40,448 bases of DNA from positions 1-40,448 of the forward strand of contig JAJQAN010000055.1 of the NCBI GenBank assembly GCA_021203765.1, in the 5' to 3' direction. A program made the position numbers and the translations under genes. The notes under the pieces are model-generated. The model was given only the letters and a program-made list of their open reading frames with translations, made no database searches and was not told where the DNA came from. Positions 14,834 through 22,854 of this stretch are shown here, in pieces (positions within the stretch are counted from its first letter, which is position 1; the number at the start of each line of letters is the position of its first letter). Source of the DNA: Coriobacteriaceae bacterium (GTDB lineage Bacteria; Actinomycetota; Coriobacteriia; Coriobacteriales; QAMH01).

Positions 14834-17609
14834 AAACGGCATTACCTCCTCCCGTGTTCTCGGAATACTCGGGCAGCCAGGGCGTGAAGTCCTTCGCCTC
14901 GAGCCAGCAGCCCTCGGGCGGCGCGTCGGCCTTCGTGATGTTGATCGTGATGCCCCGCAGGGTGTAGGTCCCGTAGACGTCGTTGAACGGGCATTCGTCG
15001 TTGTTCTGCGTCAGCAGGTTGATGTTGAAGCACTGCCAGGCGCGGTTGGGGTCGTCGGAGTCGAGCAGTTCGGGATTCCAGAAACGCTCCTGGTAGATGA
15101 CCTTGGGCGCGACGCTCTTGGTGATGCGGCAGCGTCCCTGCGTACGGCCGCGCTTGGACTCGAGCCAGAGCCAGTCGCCGTCCTCGACGCCGATCTCGGC
15201 CGCCGTCTCGGGGTTGATCCAGGTCTCCGGATACGGGTAGATCTCACGCGTGTAGGGCACGTTGCGCAGCGTCCCGTGGTGGAAGGCCGGCAGACGCCCC
15301 TGCGTGAGCGCATAAGGGTAGGCCGGGTCGTAGTTCTCCTCGCCTTCGACCGGCGTCTCGAAGGGCTCGAGGTAGTACGGCAGCGGGTTGTAGTTGTCCG
15401 AAAGCGGGTAAACGTCGGTGGCCGGCTCCATCGAGCCGGTGCCGTCGATCGCCCCGGTGTTGCCGAGCAGGATGTTGCCGTCGAAGTAGGGCTCGCAGCG
15501 CTTCGAGGTCGTGTTGAAGCCGACCGGCTTGCCGTCGTTGTCCGGGTCGGGGTCCAGGTGGCTGTCGTAGGACTTGTCCGCGTATTCCTGGATCGTCTGG
15601 TACTCCGAGGGCGCCTGGGCGTCGAAGGTCGCCCAGTCCCACTTCTTGGTGTCGTAGTAGTTGCTCCCGACGAAGTAGCCGACGAAGTCCATGTACTCCT
15701 CGTAGGTGCGCCAGTAGGTGCCGTAGAAGTCGCCGCAGACCTTCGGGTCGAAGGACATCTTGGCCCGCTCATGGCCGCGGTCGGCCAAGGCGGCCGCCAT
15801 CCAGGACCAGTGCATGCATTCGTCGACCGCCTCGTAGAGCTGCGTGCAGGCGCGGCGGATGGCGTAGGTGTTCAGACGGTCCTGGGCGTAGTTGGTCTCG
15901 AGCCATTCGGCCGTGGGCAGGACGTAGTCGGCCAGACAGACGCTCGTGGTCGTCCAGTGCATGTACATGTGCACGTTCATGTCGGTCGTCAGCATCGCGT
16001 TGTAGATGCGCGTGGCGTTGCCGATCATCGCGAGCTTGTTGCCGCTGCGCTCCATCCAGACGCGCGGACGGTACGGCTCGCCGGTCTCGATCGCCTTGAG
16101 GACGGTCGGGATGTGGGATGCCATCCAATGCCCGAGACCCTTGTGCTCGGTGTAGCCCAGTCGGGCGTTGACCTCCTTTTCGGGCATCTCGAGCGGGTGC
16201 GGACCGTGCAGGCCGAAGGGCATGACGACGTAGTTGCACGGTTCGACGAAACACGGACGGTTCTGCACGATGGCGCCCGGCGTGCGGATCGCGCCGCGCA
16301 GGATGTCGAGGATGGCGCTCGCCTGGGCGGCCTGGGCGGAGTTGCGGGCCTGGTCGGTCGCCACGCCGAGGGAGATGCCGCCGTGCGGCGTTCCGTCGAT
16401 GTAGAGGTTGATGGCCTCCTCGATCTTGTCGGCCTGCAGCCAGCAGACCTCGGCCGCCTTCTCGAGCGTCCACTCGTCGCACTGCTCCTTGAGATGTTGG
16501 AAGGCCGTGCGTGCCTTGGTGCCGTCGGGCAGCTCGTATTCGCCGAACATGGCCGGGTCGAGGCTCTTGTCGTAGGGGTACGGCATGGCCTTGACGCTCT
16601 TGGACTTCTTGTCGTAGACGACGTATTCGTCCTTGCTGCCGAGGCCGAGCTCGTTGGCACGGTAGGTGAGGCCGGTCTTGGAGTTGACGAGGAACGGCAG
16701 GTTGGTCCACTCGCGGCAGAACTCCTCGTTCCAGGCCTCATGCTCGATGATGTAGCGGATCCACGCGAGCATCAGCGCCACGTCGGTGCCCGGGCGTATG
16801 GGCAGCCACACGTCGGCGCGCGCCGCATCCGGCGTCATACGGGGATCGATGACCACCGACTTCATGCCGTTGCTGCGCAGCTCGGTGACGATGCGCCCGG
16901 TCGAGCCGATGCCGTGGGTTGACGGGCCGACGCCCCACATGACGTAGACCTGTGTCTGGCAGTCGGGCAGGTAGACCTCGGTGACAGGACCGTCTGCCAG
17001 GGAGGTGTCGGCCGTGCCGTTCAGGCACGGTTCCATGTGGTTGCGCGGCAGATAGCACTGCGCGCAGCCCGGCTCGAAGAAGTTGCCGCCGCCCCACACG
17101 GTGAGGAAGCGGGCAGGCGAGAAGAACTGGGGGTTGCCGCCGCCGCCGGTGGACAGCACCAGGCTCTTCACTCCCTCCTTCTGATAGTGCTCCCACAGGA
17201 CGTCGGCGATCTCGTTGATCGCCTCCTCCCATGAGAGGCGCTCCCATTCGTTGACGCCGCGTTCGCCGACCCGCTTCATCGGGTACTTGATGCGGTTGGG
17301 ATTGTAGAGCGCCTGGATGCCGGCAAGGCCCTTCGCACATGCGGCGCCCTTGTTCATCGGATCGCCCGGGTCGCCTTCGAGCTTGACGACGCGGCCGTCC
17401 CGGACATGGGCGATGATGCCGCAGTTGTTCAGGCAGGCGCGGCAGATGGTGCGGATCTGCTGTTCCTCACCCGCCTCCGCCGCCTCGGCGGGCTCGACCT
17501 CCTGCAGGTGCGAGGCAACCGTGCCCGACATGGCGGCCGCAGCGGTCGTGAACAGGCCCATCTGCACGAAACCGCGTCTGCTGATGTCCTTCTTCAACAA
17601 CATTGCCAC
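14823..17609 (-). CDS. dmsA: DmsA-like Tat-exported molybdopterin oxidoreductase
   Basis: 928 residues. The N-terminus has a Tat signal (S-R-R-G-F-V at 10-15, then an Ala-rich core to about residue 45). A 4Fe-4S site follows: C56-x2-C59-x3-C63-x27-C91. The molybdopterin fold covers the rest, with a C-terminal molydopterin-dinucleotide-binding domain (W-I-N-P-E-T-A-A-E-I-G-V-E-D-G-D). The region where the Mo ligand is expected reads GCAQCYLPRNH (Cys182, Cys185), with no obvious Ser in the DMSO-reductase position, so the ligand may be Cys. Coriobacteriia carry many such enzymes acting on S/N-oxides, catechols and other acceptors; the substrate cannot be read from sequence. First of dmsABC-torD-napGH; ATG at 17609 has GAGGTGG before it. 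Confidence 0.92.
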   Translation of the reverse strand: MAMLLKKDISRRGFVQMGLFTTAAAAMSGTVASHLQEVEPAEAAEAGEEQQIRTICRACLNNCGIIAHVRDGRVVKLEGDPGDPMNKGAACAKGLAGIQALYNPNRIKYPMKRVGERGVNEWERLSWEEAINEIADVLWEHYQKEGVKSLVLSTGGGGNPQFFSPARFLTVWGGGNFFEPGCAQCYLPRNHMEPCLNGTADTSLADGPVTEVYLPDCQTQVYVMWGVGPSTHGIGSTGRIVTELRSNGMKSVVIDPRMTPDAARADVWLPIRPGTDVALMLAWIRYIIEHEAWNEEFCREWTNLPFLVNSKTGLTYRANELGLGSKDEYVVYDKKSKSVKAMPYPYDKSLDPAMFGEYELPDGTKARTAFQHLKEQCDEWTLEKAAEVCWLQADKIEEAINLYIDGTPHGGISLGVATDQARNSAQAAQASAILDILRGAIRTPGAIVQNRPCFVEPCNYVVMPFGLHGPHPLEMPEKEVNARLGYTEHKGLGHWMASHIPTVLKAIETGEPYRPRVWMERSGNKLAMIGNATRIYNAMLTTDMNVHMYMHWTTTSVCLADYVLPTAEWLETNYAQDRLNTYAIRRACTQLYEAVDECMHWSWMAAALADRGHERAKMSFDPKVCGDFYGTYWRTYEEYMDFVGYFVGSNYYDTKKWDWATFDAQAPSEYQTIQEYADKSYDSHLDPDPDNDGKPVGFNTTSKRCEPYFDGNILLGNTGAIDGTGSMEPATDVYPLSDNYNPLPYYLEPFETPVEGEENYDPAYPYALTQGRLPAFHHGTLRNVPYTREIYPYPETWINPETAAEIGVEDGDWLWLESKRGRTQGRCRITKSVAPKVIYQERFWNPELLDSDDPNRAWQCFNINLLTQNNDECPFNDVYGTYTLRGITINITKADAPPEGCWLEAKDFTPWLPEYSENTGGGNAVYAA

Positions 17610-17653
17610 CTCTTTTCCGTTTCCACCAATCGACGTACGTACTGTATGTATGC

Positions 17654-17670
17654 ACCCTCGCCTAGAGGGT
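17654..17670 (-). repeat. Intercistronic stem-loop upstream of dmsA
   Basis: ACCCTC and GAGGGT form a perfect 6-bp stem with a 5-base loop in the 72-base gap between the winged-helix-like gene and dmsA. No U-run follows on the minus strand, so it is more likely a processing or stability element than a terminator. A GTACGTAC palindrome lies next to it. Confidence 0.4.
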
Positions 17671-17681
17671 TCAAACCACTC

Positions 17682-18293
17682 CTAGTCCTCCGCCAAGACC
17701 GCCCGTCCCGCATCGGTCGTGCGCCATGCGTCGGTCCACTCGATCGCCCCGGCGCTCTCCAAAGCGTCGATGAAGTACTGGGCGTAGACCTTCGTCTGGT
17801 GTGTCTCGGGATCGGGCTGAAGCTGGGGGAAGGCCTCGAGGACCTCCTCGAGCTTGGGAAGGTTGAGGCCGTCGGGCGTGTCGCAGGCCTCCATGCCCGC
17901 GCGGTAGACGTCCGCGTAGTGGGGACGCTCCTCGAAAAGTTCGTGGATGGCGGTCTCGGGCTCGTAGCGTGACAGCAGGTAGCTGCCACCCTCGGTGATC
18001 CGGACGGAGTCATCCACGCTCGCGTCGTCCGCGACGTTCTCGTCGAGCTGGAGGTCTTCGAGCGTGCCGTCGTAGGGCTTTCCGTCGACGAGAAGGTCTT
18101 CTTCGAGCGCCCCGTTGCGGATGAGGATGTCTATGGAGGTGGAGGGTGACTGACGGTAGGTCTCGCTCCAGACCTCCTCGGCGCGCTCTTCGAGCTCGCC
18201 ACGATCGGATATCTCCTGCTCTGCACACAGCGACAGGACGGCAAGGAGCGGCCGTTTGAGCGAAGGATTGTGTTCGATGATATCCGAGTCCAT
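17682..18293 (-). CDS. Acidic two-part winged-helix-like protein upstream of dmsA
   Basis: 203 residues, acidic (many D/E), no signal peptide or membrane segment. I do not recognise a named family. Two stretches look like the last helix and wing of winged-helix domains: R-I-T-E-G-G-S-Y-L-L near residue 100 and W-R-T-T-D-A-G-R-A-V-L at the C-terminus, each preceded by two or three predicted helices; the first half also has a long helix pair (SLKRPLLAVLSLC). ATG at 18293 has a strong GGGAAGGGGG 5 bases upstream and is preferred to two earlier in-frame ATGs. It is the first gene of the dms transcription unit. It could be a local regulator, or an accessory protein for assembly of the DmsA-like enzyme; acidity argues against simple DNA binding. 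Confidence 0.72.
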   Translation of the reverse strand: MDSDIIEHNPSLKRPLLAVLSLCAEQEISDRGELEERAEEVWSETYRQSPSTSIDILIRNGALEEDLLVDGKPYDGTLEDLQLDENVADDASVDDSVRITEGGSYLLSRYEPETAIHELFEERPHYADVYRAGMEACDTPDGLNLPKLEEVLEAFPQLQPDPETHQTKVYAQYFIDALESAGAIEWTDAWRTTDAGRAVLAED

Positions 18294-18377
18294 GGAAGCC
18301 CCCTTCCCGACTCGCGACGCCTCTCTCATGACGTCGACTTGCATTCTAGGAGGTGAAAAGGCGCTGCACATCCTTGT

Positions 18378-18432
18378 AAAAGGACCATTTCAGCCCCTTA
18401 AAAAAGGACTATTTTGCATAATCAGAAAAGGA
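18378..18432 (+). repeat. Three AAAAGGA repeats at exact 24-bp spacing
   Basis: AAAAGGA occurs at 18378-18384, 18402-18408 and 18426-18432, each 24 bp from the next; the first two extend to AAAAGGAC-x-ATTT. A fourth partial copy (AAAAGG) lies at 18356. The first copy also pairs with TCCTT at 18371 as a short dyad. This is a likely operator array for a DNA-binding regulator, the neighbouring LuxR-type protein being the natural candidate. Confidence 0.6.
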
Positions 18433-18455
18433 TGAGCGGGGCCGTCTGCACAGGT

Positions 18456-18487
18456 AAATCTTATAGTCATCTGAGGATATAAGAAAT
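18456..18487 (+). repeat. Imperfect inverted repeat, possible LuxR-type operator
   Basis: AAATCTTATA (18456-18465) and TATAAGAAAT (18478-18487) pair at 8 of 10 positions around a 12-base centre. It lies 110 bases before the LuxR gene start. A dyad of this size suits a dimeric HTH protein; autoregulation is an inference. Confidence 0.45.
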
Positions 18488-18598
18488 CTGCCCCGTGCAG
18501 GAAAACGCAGGTAAGCAGTACACTTCTACCAAGCATTAAACCCCGCAGGCAGGGTACGCAAGCCGCAGGAAGGGCAGCTGGGGACGTGGGGGGTTCGG

Positions 18599-20146
18599 AT
18601 GGCTGACGAATCGAGAGATCTTGTCGAAGGGCATGTCTCGCCGCTGATGGACCAGTGGTCGGGGCTGCGCTTCCTCGGCCTGAGCGCCTGGTGGGCATGG
18701 ATCTGGCTCTGCTACAACTCAGTCGAGATTACGAGGTTCTTCCCATCAGGTGAGCAGACCGGCGACATCTATCTCATCTACCTCGTCTCCACCTTGGCCA
18801 TCGCCTTGGCCATGTTCATCGCGGCCGGCGCGTGGCGCAGCTTCACCAAGTTCGTCGACCGGCGCGGCGTCGTCATCGCCTTCGGCATCCTCGCGGCGCT
18901 CTCGACGGTCCTCCTGGGCTTCTCCAAGCTCATCGACGGGGAGGCCTGCTTTATAATCGCGGCAATCTGCACCGGGCTGACCACCTCGTTTCTCTGCCTG
19001 AAGGTCGGCCGCGTCTTCAGCAGCGTCTCCCTGGCGGAATCCCTGACGGCGAGCGGGATCTCGCTCCTCTTCTCCGCCCTGCTCTATTTCGTCTGCATCG
19101 GCATCCCCGAGGAGATACGTCTGTACTGCATCGCGGCGCTTCCGCTCATATCGGCGCTGCTCCTCACCATGAAATCCCACGACCCCTTCGAGGTGATACC
19201 ACTCGAACATACCGAGGACAAGGAGCAGTCGGCCCGCATACGACACATGTACATCAGGCTCGTCGTCGCCTCCGCCCTCGTCGCGATCACCGCGGGCATC
19301 GGCAAGGGCGTCGAATCACAGCTCCTCGACTTCGAGGAATTCCAGCTGCAGGGAAGCATCATCACGCTCGGCATCCTCGTCATCGCCATCTTCATCATCG
19401 TCGCGGTCAACCACCGCAACATCGCACGGGGTGCCGGCCTGGTCTACCAGGCCCTCATGATCTTAGGCATCGCGATGATGATCGCAACCTGCTTCGGCTT
19501 CAACATCGGCTACCTCAACATCGGGAAGGAATCCCTCTGGATCGTCCTGTCCTGCTTCATGGCCTATTTCGCCTTCCGCTTCGACTTCCCGCCGATACGG
19601 ATCTTCGCGGTCGGCCAGGGCGTCTACTTCCTCGCCTCGACCTTGGGCTGGTTCATCGGGGCCTTGATCGCGCCGTACTACGGCGAGACGATGGTCGTCG
19701 TGGGTGTCGCCGTCATCATGGCCTTCCTCGTCGTACTGGTGCTCGTCTACGTCTTTCCCGCAAGCGTCATCGAGGAGGCGACGACCTGGACCGACACCGG
19801 CCTCGAACAGATGCGCAGGCTCAACCAGACATCCGAGGGAGAGGGCACCGAAGGAAGCGGGCAGGCTTCGGAGGCGGCGGAGGAGCTGCCCGGGGGTGTA
19901 GAGGCCTCAGGCGTCGCGGAAACCTCGATGGGATTTAGCCTCGAGCGCGCGAGGGACCCGCACTACGGCCTGTCGGCACGCGAGCTGGAGATCCTGTTCC
20001 TCTTCGCGCAGGGCAGAAGCGCCAGCTGGATAGGCGACAACCTCTACATCTCGACGAACACGGTGCGCTCACACTTGCGCGCCATCTACACGAAACTCGA
20101 CGTGCACACGCGCCAGGATCTGCTCGATTTTCTTTCAGGTGAATAA
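18599..20146 (+). CDS. Membrane-bound LuxR-type regulator with multi-TM sensor
   Basis: 515 residues. Residues ~20-395 form about twelve hydrophobic segments resembling an MFS-like membrane domain; a Glu/Gly/Ser-rich linker follows, and residues 453-515 are a GerE/LuxR HTH (LSARELEILFLFAQG, then ISTNTVRSHLRAIYTKLDV). The TM-sensor plus C-terminal LuxR layout is a large paralogous group in Eggerthella-like Coriobacteriia, often divergent from DMSO-reductase-family operons; a few control their neighbouring catabolic enzymes. Here it presumably senses a substrate of the dms module at the membrane. ATG at 18599 follows a GTGGGGGG. No phospho-acceptor receiver domain is present, so control is likely by ligand. 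Confidence 0.92.
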   Translation: MADESRDLVEGHVSPLMDQWSGLRFLGLSAWWAWIWLCYNSVEITRFFPSGEQTGDIYLIYLVSTLAIALAMFIAAGAWRSFTKFVDRRGVVIAFGILAALSTVLLGFSKLIDGEACFIIAAICTGLTTSFLCLKVGRVFSSVSLAESLTASGISLLFSALLYFVCIGIPEEIRLYCIAALPLISALLLTMKSHDPFEVIPLEHTEDKEQSARIRHMYIRLVVASALVAITAGIGKGVESQLLDFEEFQLQGSIITLGILVIAIFIIVAVNHRNIARGAGLVYQALMILGIAMMIATCFGFNIGYLNIGKESLWIVLSCFMAYFAFRFDFPPIRIFAVGQGVYFLASTLGWFIGALIAPYYGETMVVVGVAVIMAFLVVLVLVYVFPASVIEEATTWTDTGLEQMRRLNQTSEGEGTEGSGQASEAAEELPGGVEASGVAETSMGFSLERARDPHYGLSARELEILFLFAQGRSASWIGDNLYISTNTVRSHLRAIYTKLDVHTRQDLLDFLSGE

Positions 20147-20150
20147 GGGA

Positions 20151-20165
20151 ACCGCACGCGCGGTC
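20151..20165 (+). terminator. Weak hairpin after luxR gene
   Basis: ACCGC-ACGC-GCGGT sits in the 31-base convergent gap between the luxR and FHA genes. It is short, without a U-run, and may serve both strands. Confidence 0.25.
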
Positions 20166-20177
20166 TGAAGGGTGCGC

Positions 20178-20633
20178 CTAGCTCTTCTTGTACTTGAAGA
20201 CCATGCTGAAGGTACCGATGTTGATGCGGGAGCCGGCGTGCAGGTAGGCGTCCTCGACGACGGCTCCGTCCACCCAGGTGCCGTTGAGCGAGCCGGCGTC
20301 CACGATCTGGACGGTATCGTTTTCGATGACGATGGAGGCGTGGTAGCGCGAGACGGTGGTGTTGTTCAAGAAGATGTCGCATTTGGGATCGCGGCCGATG
20401 GTGAAGGTCCCCTGCCCCAAGACGAACTGCTCGCCCTTGTACATCCCGTCGGCGACCTCGAGGACGGGCGTGTCGGTGGGCGGAACCCCCATGGTGACCT
20501 CGGCCTGCTCGGCGGCAAGCGGGGTGAAGGCCTGGGTCTTTTCCGCGAAGCTGTAGCCGCAGGAGCTGCAGGTGGCGGCGCCGGGCTCGACCACCGAGTT
20601 GCAGACGGGGCAGATCTGGGAATCCTCAGGCAT
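20178..20633 (-). CDS. Zinc-ribbon plus FHA-domain protein
   Basis: 151 residues. An N-terminal zinc ribbon has C8-x2-C11 and C22-x2-C25; a Thr-containing linker (KTQAFTP) follows; the C-terminal ~75 residues are an FHA domain with F-T-I-G-R-D, S-R-Y-H and L-N-G-T-W-V, the residues that read phosphothreonine. Such proteins act downstream of Ser/Thr kinases of the PknB type. The linker Thr resembles the phospho-acceptor of GarA-like proteins, a possible self-recognition switch (inference). No kinase or phosphatase gene lies beside it. ATG at 20633, convergent with the luxR gene. Confidence 0.9.
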   Translation of the reverse strand: MPEDSQICPVCNSVVEPGAATCSSCGYSFAEKTQAFTPLAAEQAEVTMGVPPTDTPVLEVADGMYKGEQFVLGQGTFTIGRDPKCDIFLNNTTVSRYHASIVIENDTVQIVDAGSLNGTWVDGAVVEDAYLHAGSRINIGTFSMVFKYKKS

Positions 20634-20733
20634 CTTCGCTCCTCACGCTTCGGGTGTACGGCCGCAAAAACGGCATCTGACGTGTACTAATGTAGCACAG
20701 GAAGGCCGCTCGTGCATGGGGCGGGACCGCACA

Positions 20734-20759
20734 GAGGGCCCCGACACAGGGGCGCCCTC
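20734..20759 (-). terminator. GC-rich hairpin at the end of the paaK-gcvT-like operon
   Basis: GAGGGCGCCCC and GGGGCCCTC pair around a 6-base loop right at the stop codon of the GcvT-like gene (TGA at 20760-20758). Strong stem but no U-run, so factor-independent termination would be weak. Confidence 0.4.
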
Positions 20760-21498
20760 AGTCCCCGTGCCTGAGCGCGCGGGCGCCGATGAAGTCGTCG
20801 CTGGAACGGAGCATCCTCTCCAAGCGGGGGTCTTCGGGCTTGAAGTAGGCGCCGTCGGCCAGGCGCGGGTCGTAGGCATCCATCGCGAAGAGCAGATCCT
20901 TGAAGGCATCGGTGTCGAGGCGTTCCAGCTCGAGATAGGCGTTGAGGAAGTCCCCCACCTGCGAGGCGAAGGCCGTCGCCGTCATGAAGAGATAGCAGGG
21001 CAGCTCGGCAACCCCGTAGCCCTCCTCGGTGAATTCATGGTCCAGATACGGCAGGTCGGTGCCGCAGGCGCGGGTCAGATCGGCATGTATCTGCGGCGAG
21101 GCCGTGCCGAAGAGCATCAGGGCCGCCATGGCGTCGCTTTGGTCCTCCACCGTGACATCTGCAAAGACCCGCCCGTCGTCGTCTTCTATGGCGGCGTGGG
21201 CGGTGAGCCACTCGCAGACCTCCTCGGTGTTGGTCGGGTTGGTGAGCATGAGGTATTCGGCATCTCCGGTGCGCATCAAGAACACCAGGTCGATGATCTC
21301 GCCTTCGGAGTTGAGCACCAGCGTTTTGGCAAGGCCGCCGAGCTTTTCGGTCGCGGACAGGTCGGAGGCGCAGGCGACCTGCAGGAAGGCTTCTGCGTCG
21401 GCCCCGCTGATGCGCAGGGTGCCGGCCACGCTCACGTCGACGACGAAGGCATGGGCGGCCTCAGTCTCGACGGTGTCTGCCTGTTCCTTGCGGTTCAT
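20758..21498 (-). CDS. GcvT/YgfZ-like folate-binding protein
   Basis: 246 residues similar to the N-terminal folate-binding fold of aminomethyltransferase GcvT and of YgfZ (V-D-V-S-V-A-G-T-L-R-I-S-G-A-D-A-E-A-F-L, then L-N-S-E-G-E-I-I-D-L). It is much shorter than GcvT (~360) and lacks the usual C-terminal barrel; the YgfZ motif K-G-C-x-x-G-Q is also not seen. No glycine-cleavage partners are nearby. ATG at 21498 overlaps the dacA stop by 4 bases (ATGA). Function uncertain: a one-carbon or Fe-S repair role is only suggested by fold. Confidence 0.72.
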   Translation of the reverse strand: MNRKEQADTVETEAAHAFVVDVSVAGTLRISGADAEAFLQVACASDLSATEKLGGLAKTLVLNSEGEIIDLVFLMRTGDAEYLMLTNPTNTEEVCEWLTAHAAIEDDDGRVFADVTVEDQSDAMAALMLFGTASPQIHADLTRACGTDLPYLDHEFTEEGYGVAELPCYLFMTATAFASQVGDFLNAYLELERLDTDAFKDLLFAMDAYDPRLADGAYFKPEDPRLERMLRSSDDFIGARALRHGD

Positions 21499-22847
21499 GA
21501 TTGTGAGTCCACATCGGCGTGGATGGCGTCTTCCATGTCCTCGGTGATCTCCTCACCGGTCAGGTCGTCGGAGCGGGTGATGGAGATGGGTTCCGCGTAC
21601 AGGGTGGTCTCGGCCACGCAGTCGTCCCCGGAGAAGAAGCCGACCAGGCGGTTCAAGGCAACCCAGACCGTCACGAATATGTTCGGTCCCGCCCTGCTCT
21701 CCAGCGCGACCAAGGGCACGGTCGCGACCTCCTTTTGGTCCTGGCGCCAGGTGACCGTGCCGAGACGGTCGCCGGCCTTCACGCCCTCGCTCACGTCCGC
21801 ATAGGAGATGTCGACGCTCACGTCGCCGTCGTAGTCGAAGACGTAGGCGTAGGTGTCCTCGGCCACCCCGGCGGGCACGGTCTCGTTGACGTAGGCGCTC
21901 ATCGACACGTCCGCCAGCACCTCGTCGGAGGCCGCCAGTTCGTATTTGCGGTAGTGGCTGTAGCCCCATGCGAGCAGACGGTAGGAGTCGGTGAAGCGCT
22001 CGGATTCGTCGTTGCAGCCCAAGACGACGGCGTAGAGTTCCAGACCGTCCTGGACGGCCGCCGAGACGAGACAGTAGCCCGCCTCGTTGGTGTATCCCGT
22101 CTTGATGCCGATGCAGTCGCTCCAAGTGTTGAGCAGCGAGTTGGTCGAGTGGTAGGTCTTCTTGGTCCCGCCGATATCCACGGTCGCCTTCTTCTTGCCG
22201 ACGATCTTCTTGAAGGTCTTGTTGTTCATGGCGTAGCGGGCGATGACGCAGAGGTCGGAGGCGGTCGAGTAATGCGTGGGCGAATCGAGGCCGTGCGGGT
22301 TGTCGAAGTGGGTGTTCTCCAGGTTCAGCTCGGCGGCCTTCACGTTCATCATGTCGACGAAGGCGTCCACCGACCCGGCAATGCCCTCGGCGATGGCGAT
22401 GCCGGCGTCGTTACCTGAGTGGATGAGCAGGCCGCAGAGCAGGTCGTACAGCGACACCCGCGTGCCGGCCACAAGCCCCGCGCTCGACTCGCCGACGCTG
22501 GCCGCCTCGACCGAGACCTTGTACTTCTTCTTGAGCTTGCCGTTCTCGATCGCCACGATCGCCGTCATCATCTTGGTGATGGAGGCCATGGCGCCGCGCA
22601 CGTCGGCCTGACGCGACCACAGGATGTTGCCCTCCGCGTCGCAGAGGATGCCGTAGTCGCAGTCCACCATCGGGGCTTCGGTGACCGTGAGGCCACGGGC
22701 CGCGACGGTCTCAAGCCCGACGTAGTCGTCGCCTTCGATCGTCGCCTGGGCGAAGGCGGGAAACGAACAGACGACGAGCGCCGTTGCGACAAGGCAGCAA
22801 AGCAGCCGCTGCAGGAAGTGCTGTCTGTGTCGGCGAGGCGTCCCCAT
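21495..22847 (-). CDS. dacA: D-alanyl-D-alanine carboxypeptidase (PBP5 family)
   Basis: 450 residues. Signal peptide in the first ~35 residues (hydrophobic core LLCCLVATALVVC, cleavage near A-F-A-Q-A), then a class-A low-molecular-weight PBP domain with S89-I-T-K92, S144-G-N and K249-T-G. It trims the terminal D-Ala of stem peptides outside the membrane. A C-terminal beta domain follows, and a stretch near residue 410 (FVTVWVALNRLVGFF) may be a membrane-associating helix. ATG at 22847, 7 bases after the ACT-protein stop, has only a poor Shine-Dalgarno. Coupled to the GcvT-like gene. Confidence 0.93.
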   Translation of the reverse strand: MGTPRRHRQHFLQRLLCCLVATALVVCSFPAFAQATIEGDDYVGLETVAARGLTVTEAPMVDCDYGILCDAEGNILWSRQADVRGAMASITKMMTAIVAIENGKLKKKYKVSVEAASVGESSAGLVAGTRVSLYDLLCGLLIHSGNDAGIAIAEGIAGSVDAFVDMMNVKAAELNLENTHFDNPHGLDSPTHYSTASDLCVIARYAMNNKTFKKIVGKKKATVDIGGTKKTYHSTNSLLNTWSDCIGIKTGYTNEAGYCLVSAAVQDGLELYAVVLGCNDESERFTDSYRLLAWGYSHYRKYELAASDEVLADVSMSAYVNETVPAGVAEDTYAYVFDYDGDVSVDISYADVSEGVKAGDRLGTVTWRQDQKEVATVPLVALESRAGPNIFVTVWVALNRLVGFFSGDDCVAETTLYAEPISITRSDDLTGEEITEDMEDAIHADVDSQS

Positions 22848-22854
22848 GCAGGTA

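Larger units (their letters stand above)
18294..18598. promoter_or_regulatory. Divergent control region between dms operon and luxR gene
   Basis: A 305-base gene-free gap between two divergent units, more AT-rich than its surroundings. It contains the 24-bp-phased AAAAGGA repeats and the CTTATA/TATAAG dyad listed separately, and a CATAAT hexamer (18417-18422) that could be a -10 for the LuxR gene but lacks a -35, as in activator-dependent promoters. I could not place the dms promoter with confidence. No small ORF with a good start was seen. Confidence 0.6.

Noticed and set aside
14793-16922. A 709-codon plus-strand frame over dmsA
   Set aside because: Antisense to dmsA, with no recognisable domain or ribosome site.
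17661-17680. GGTTCAAACC resembling a tRNA T-loop
   Set aside because: No acceptor, D or anticodon arms fit around it; it overlaps a stem-loop between two genes.
18378-18432. Regularly spaced repeats as a mini CRISPR array
   Set aside because: Repeat core is only 7 bases with 17-base gaps, and no cas genes are present; an operator array fits better.
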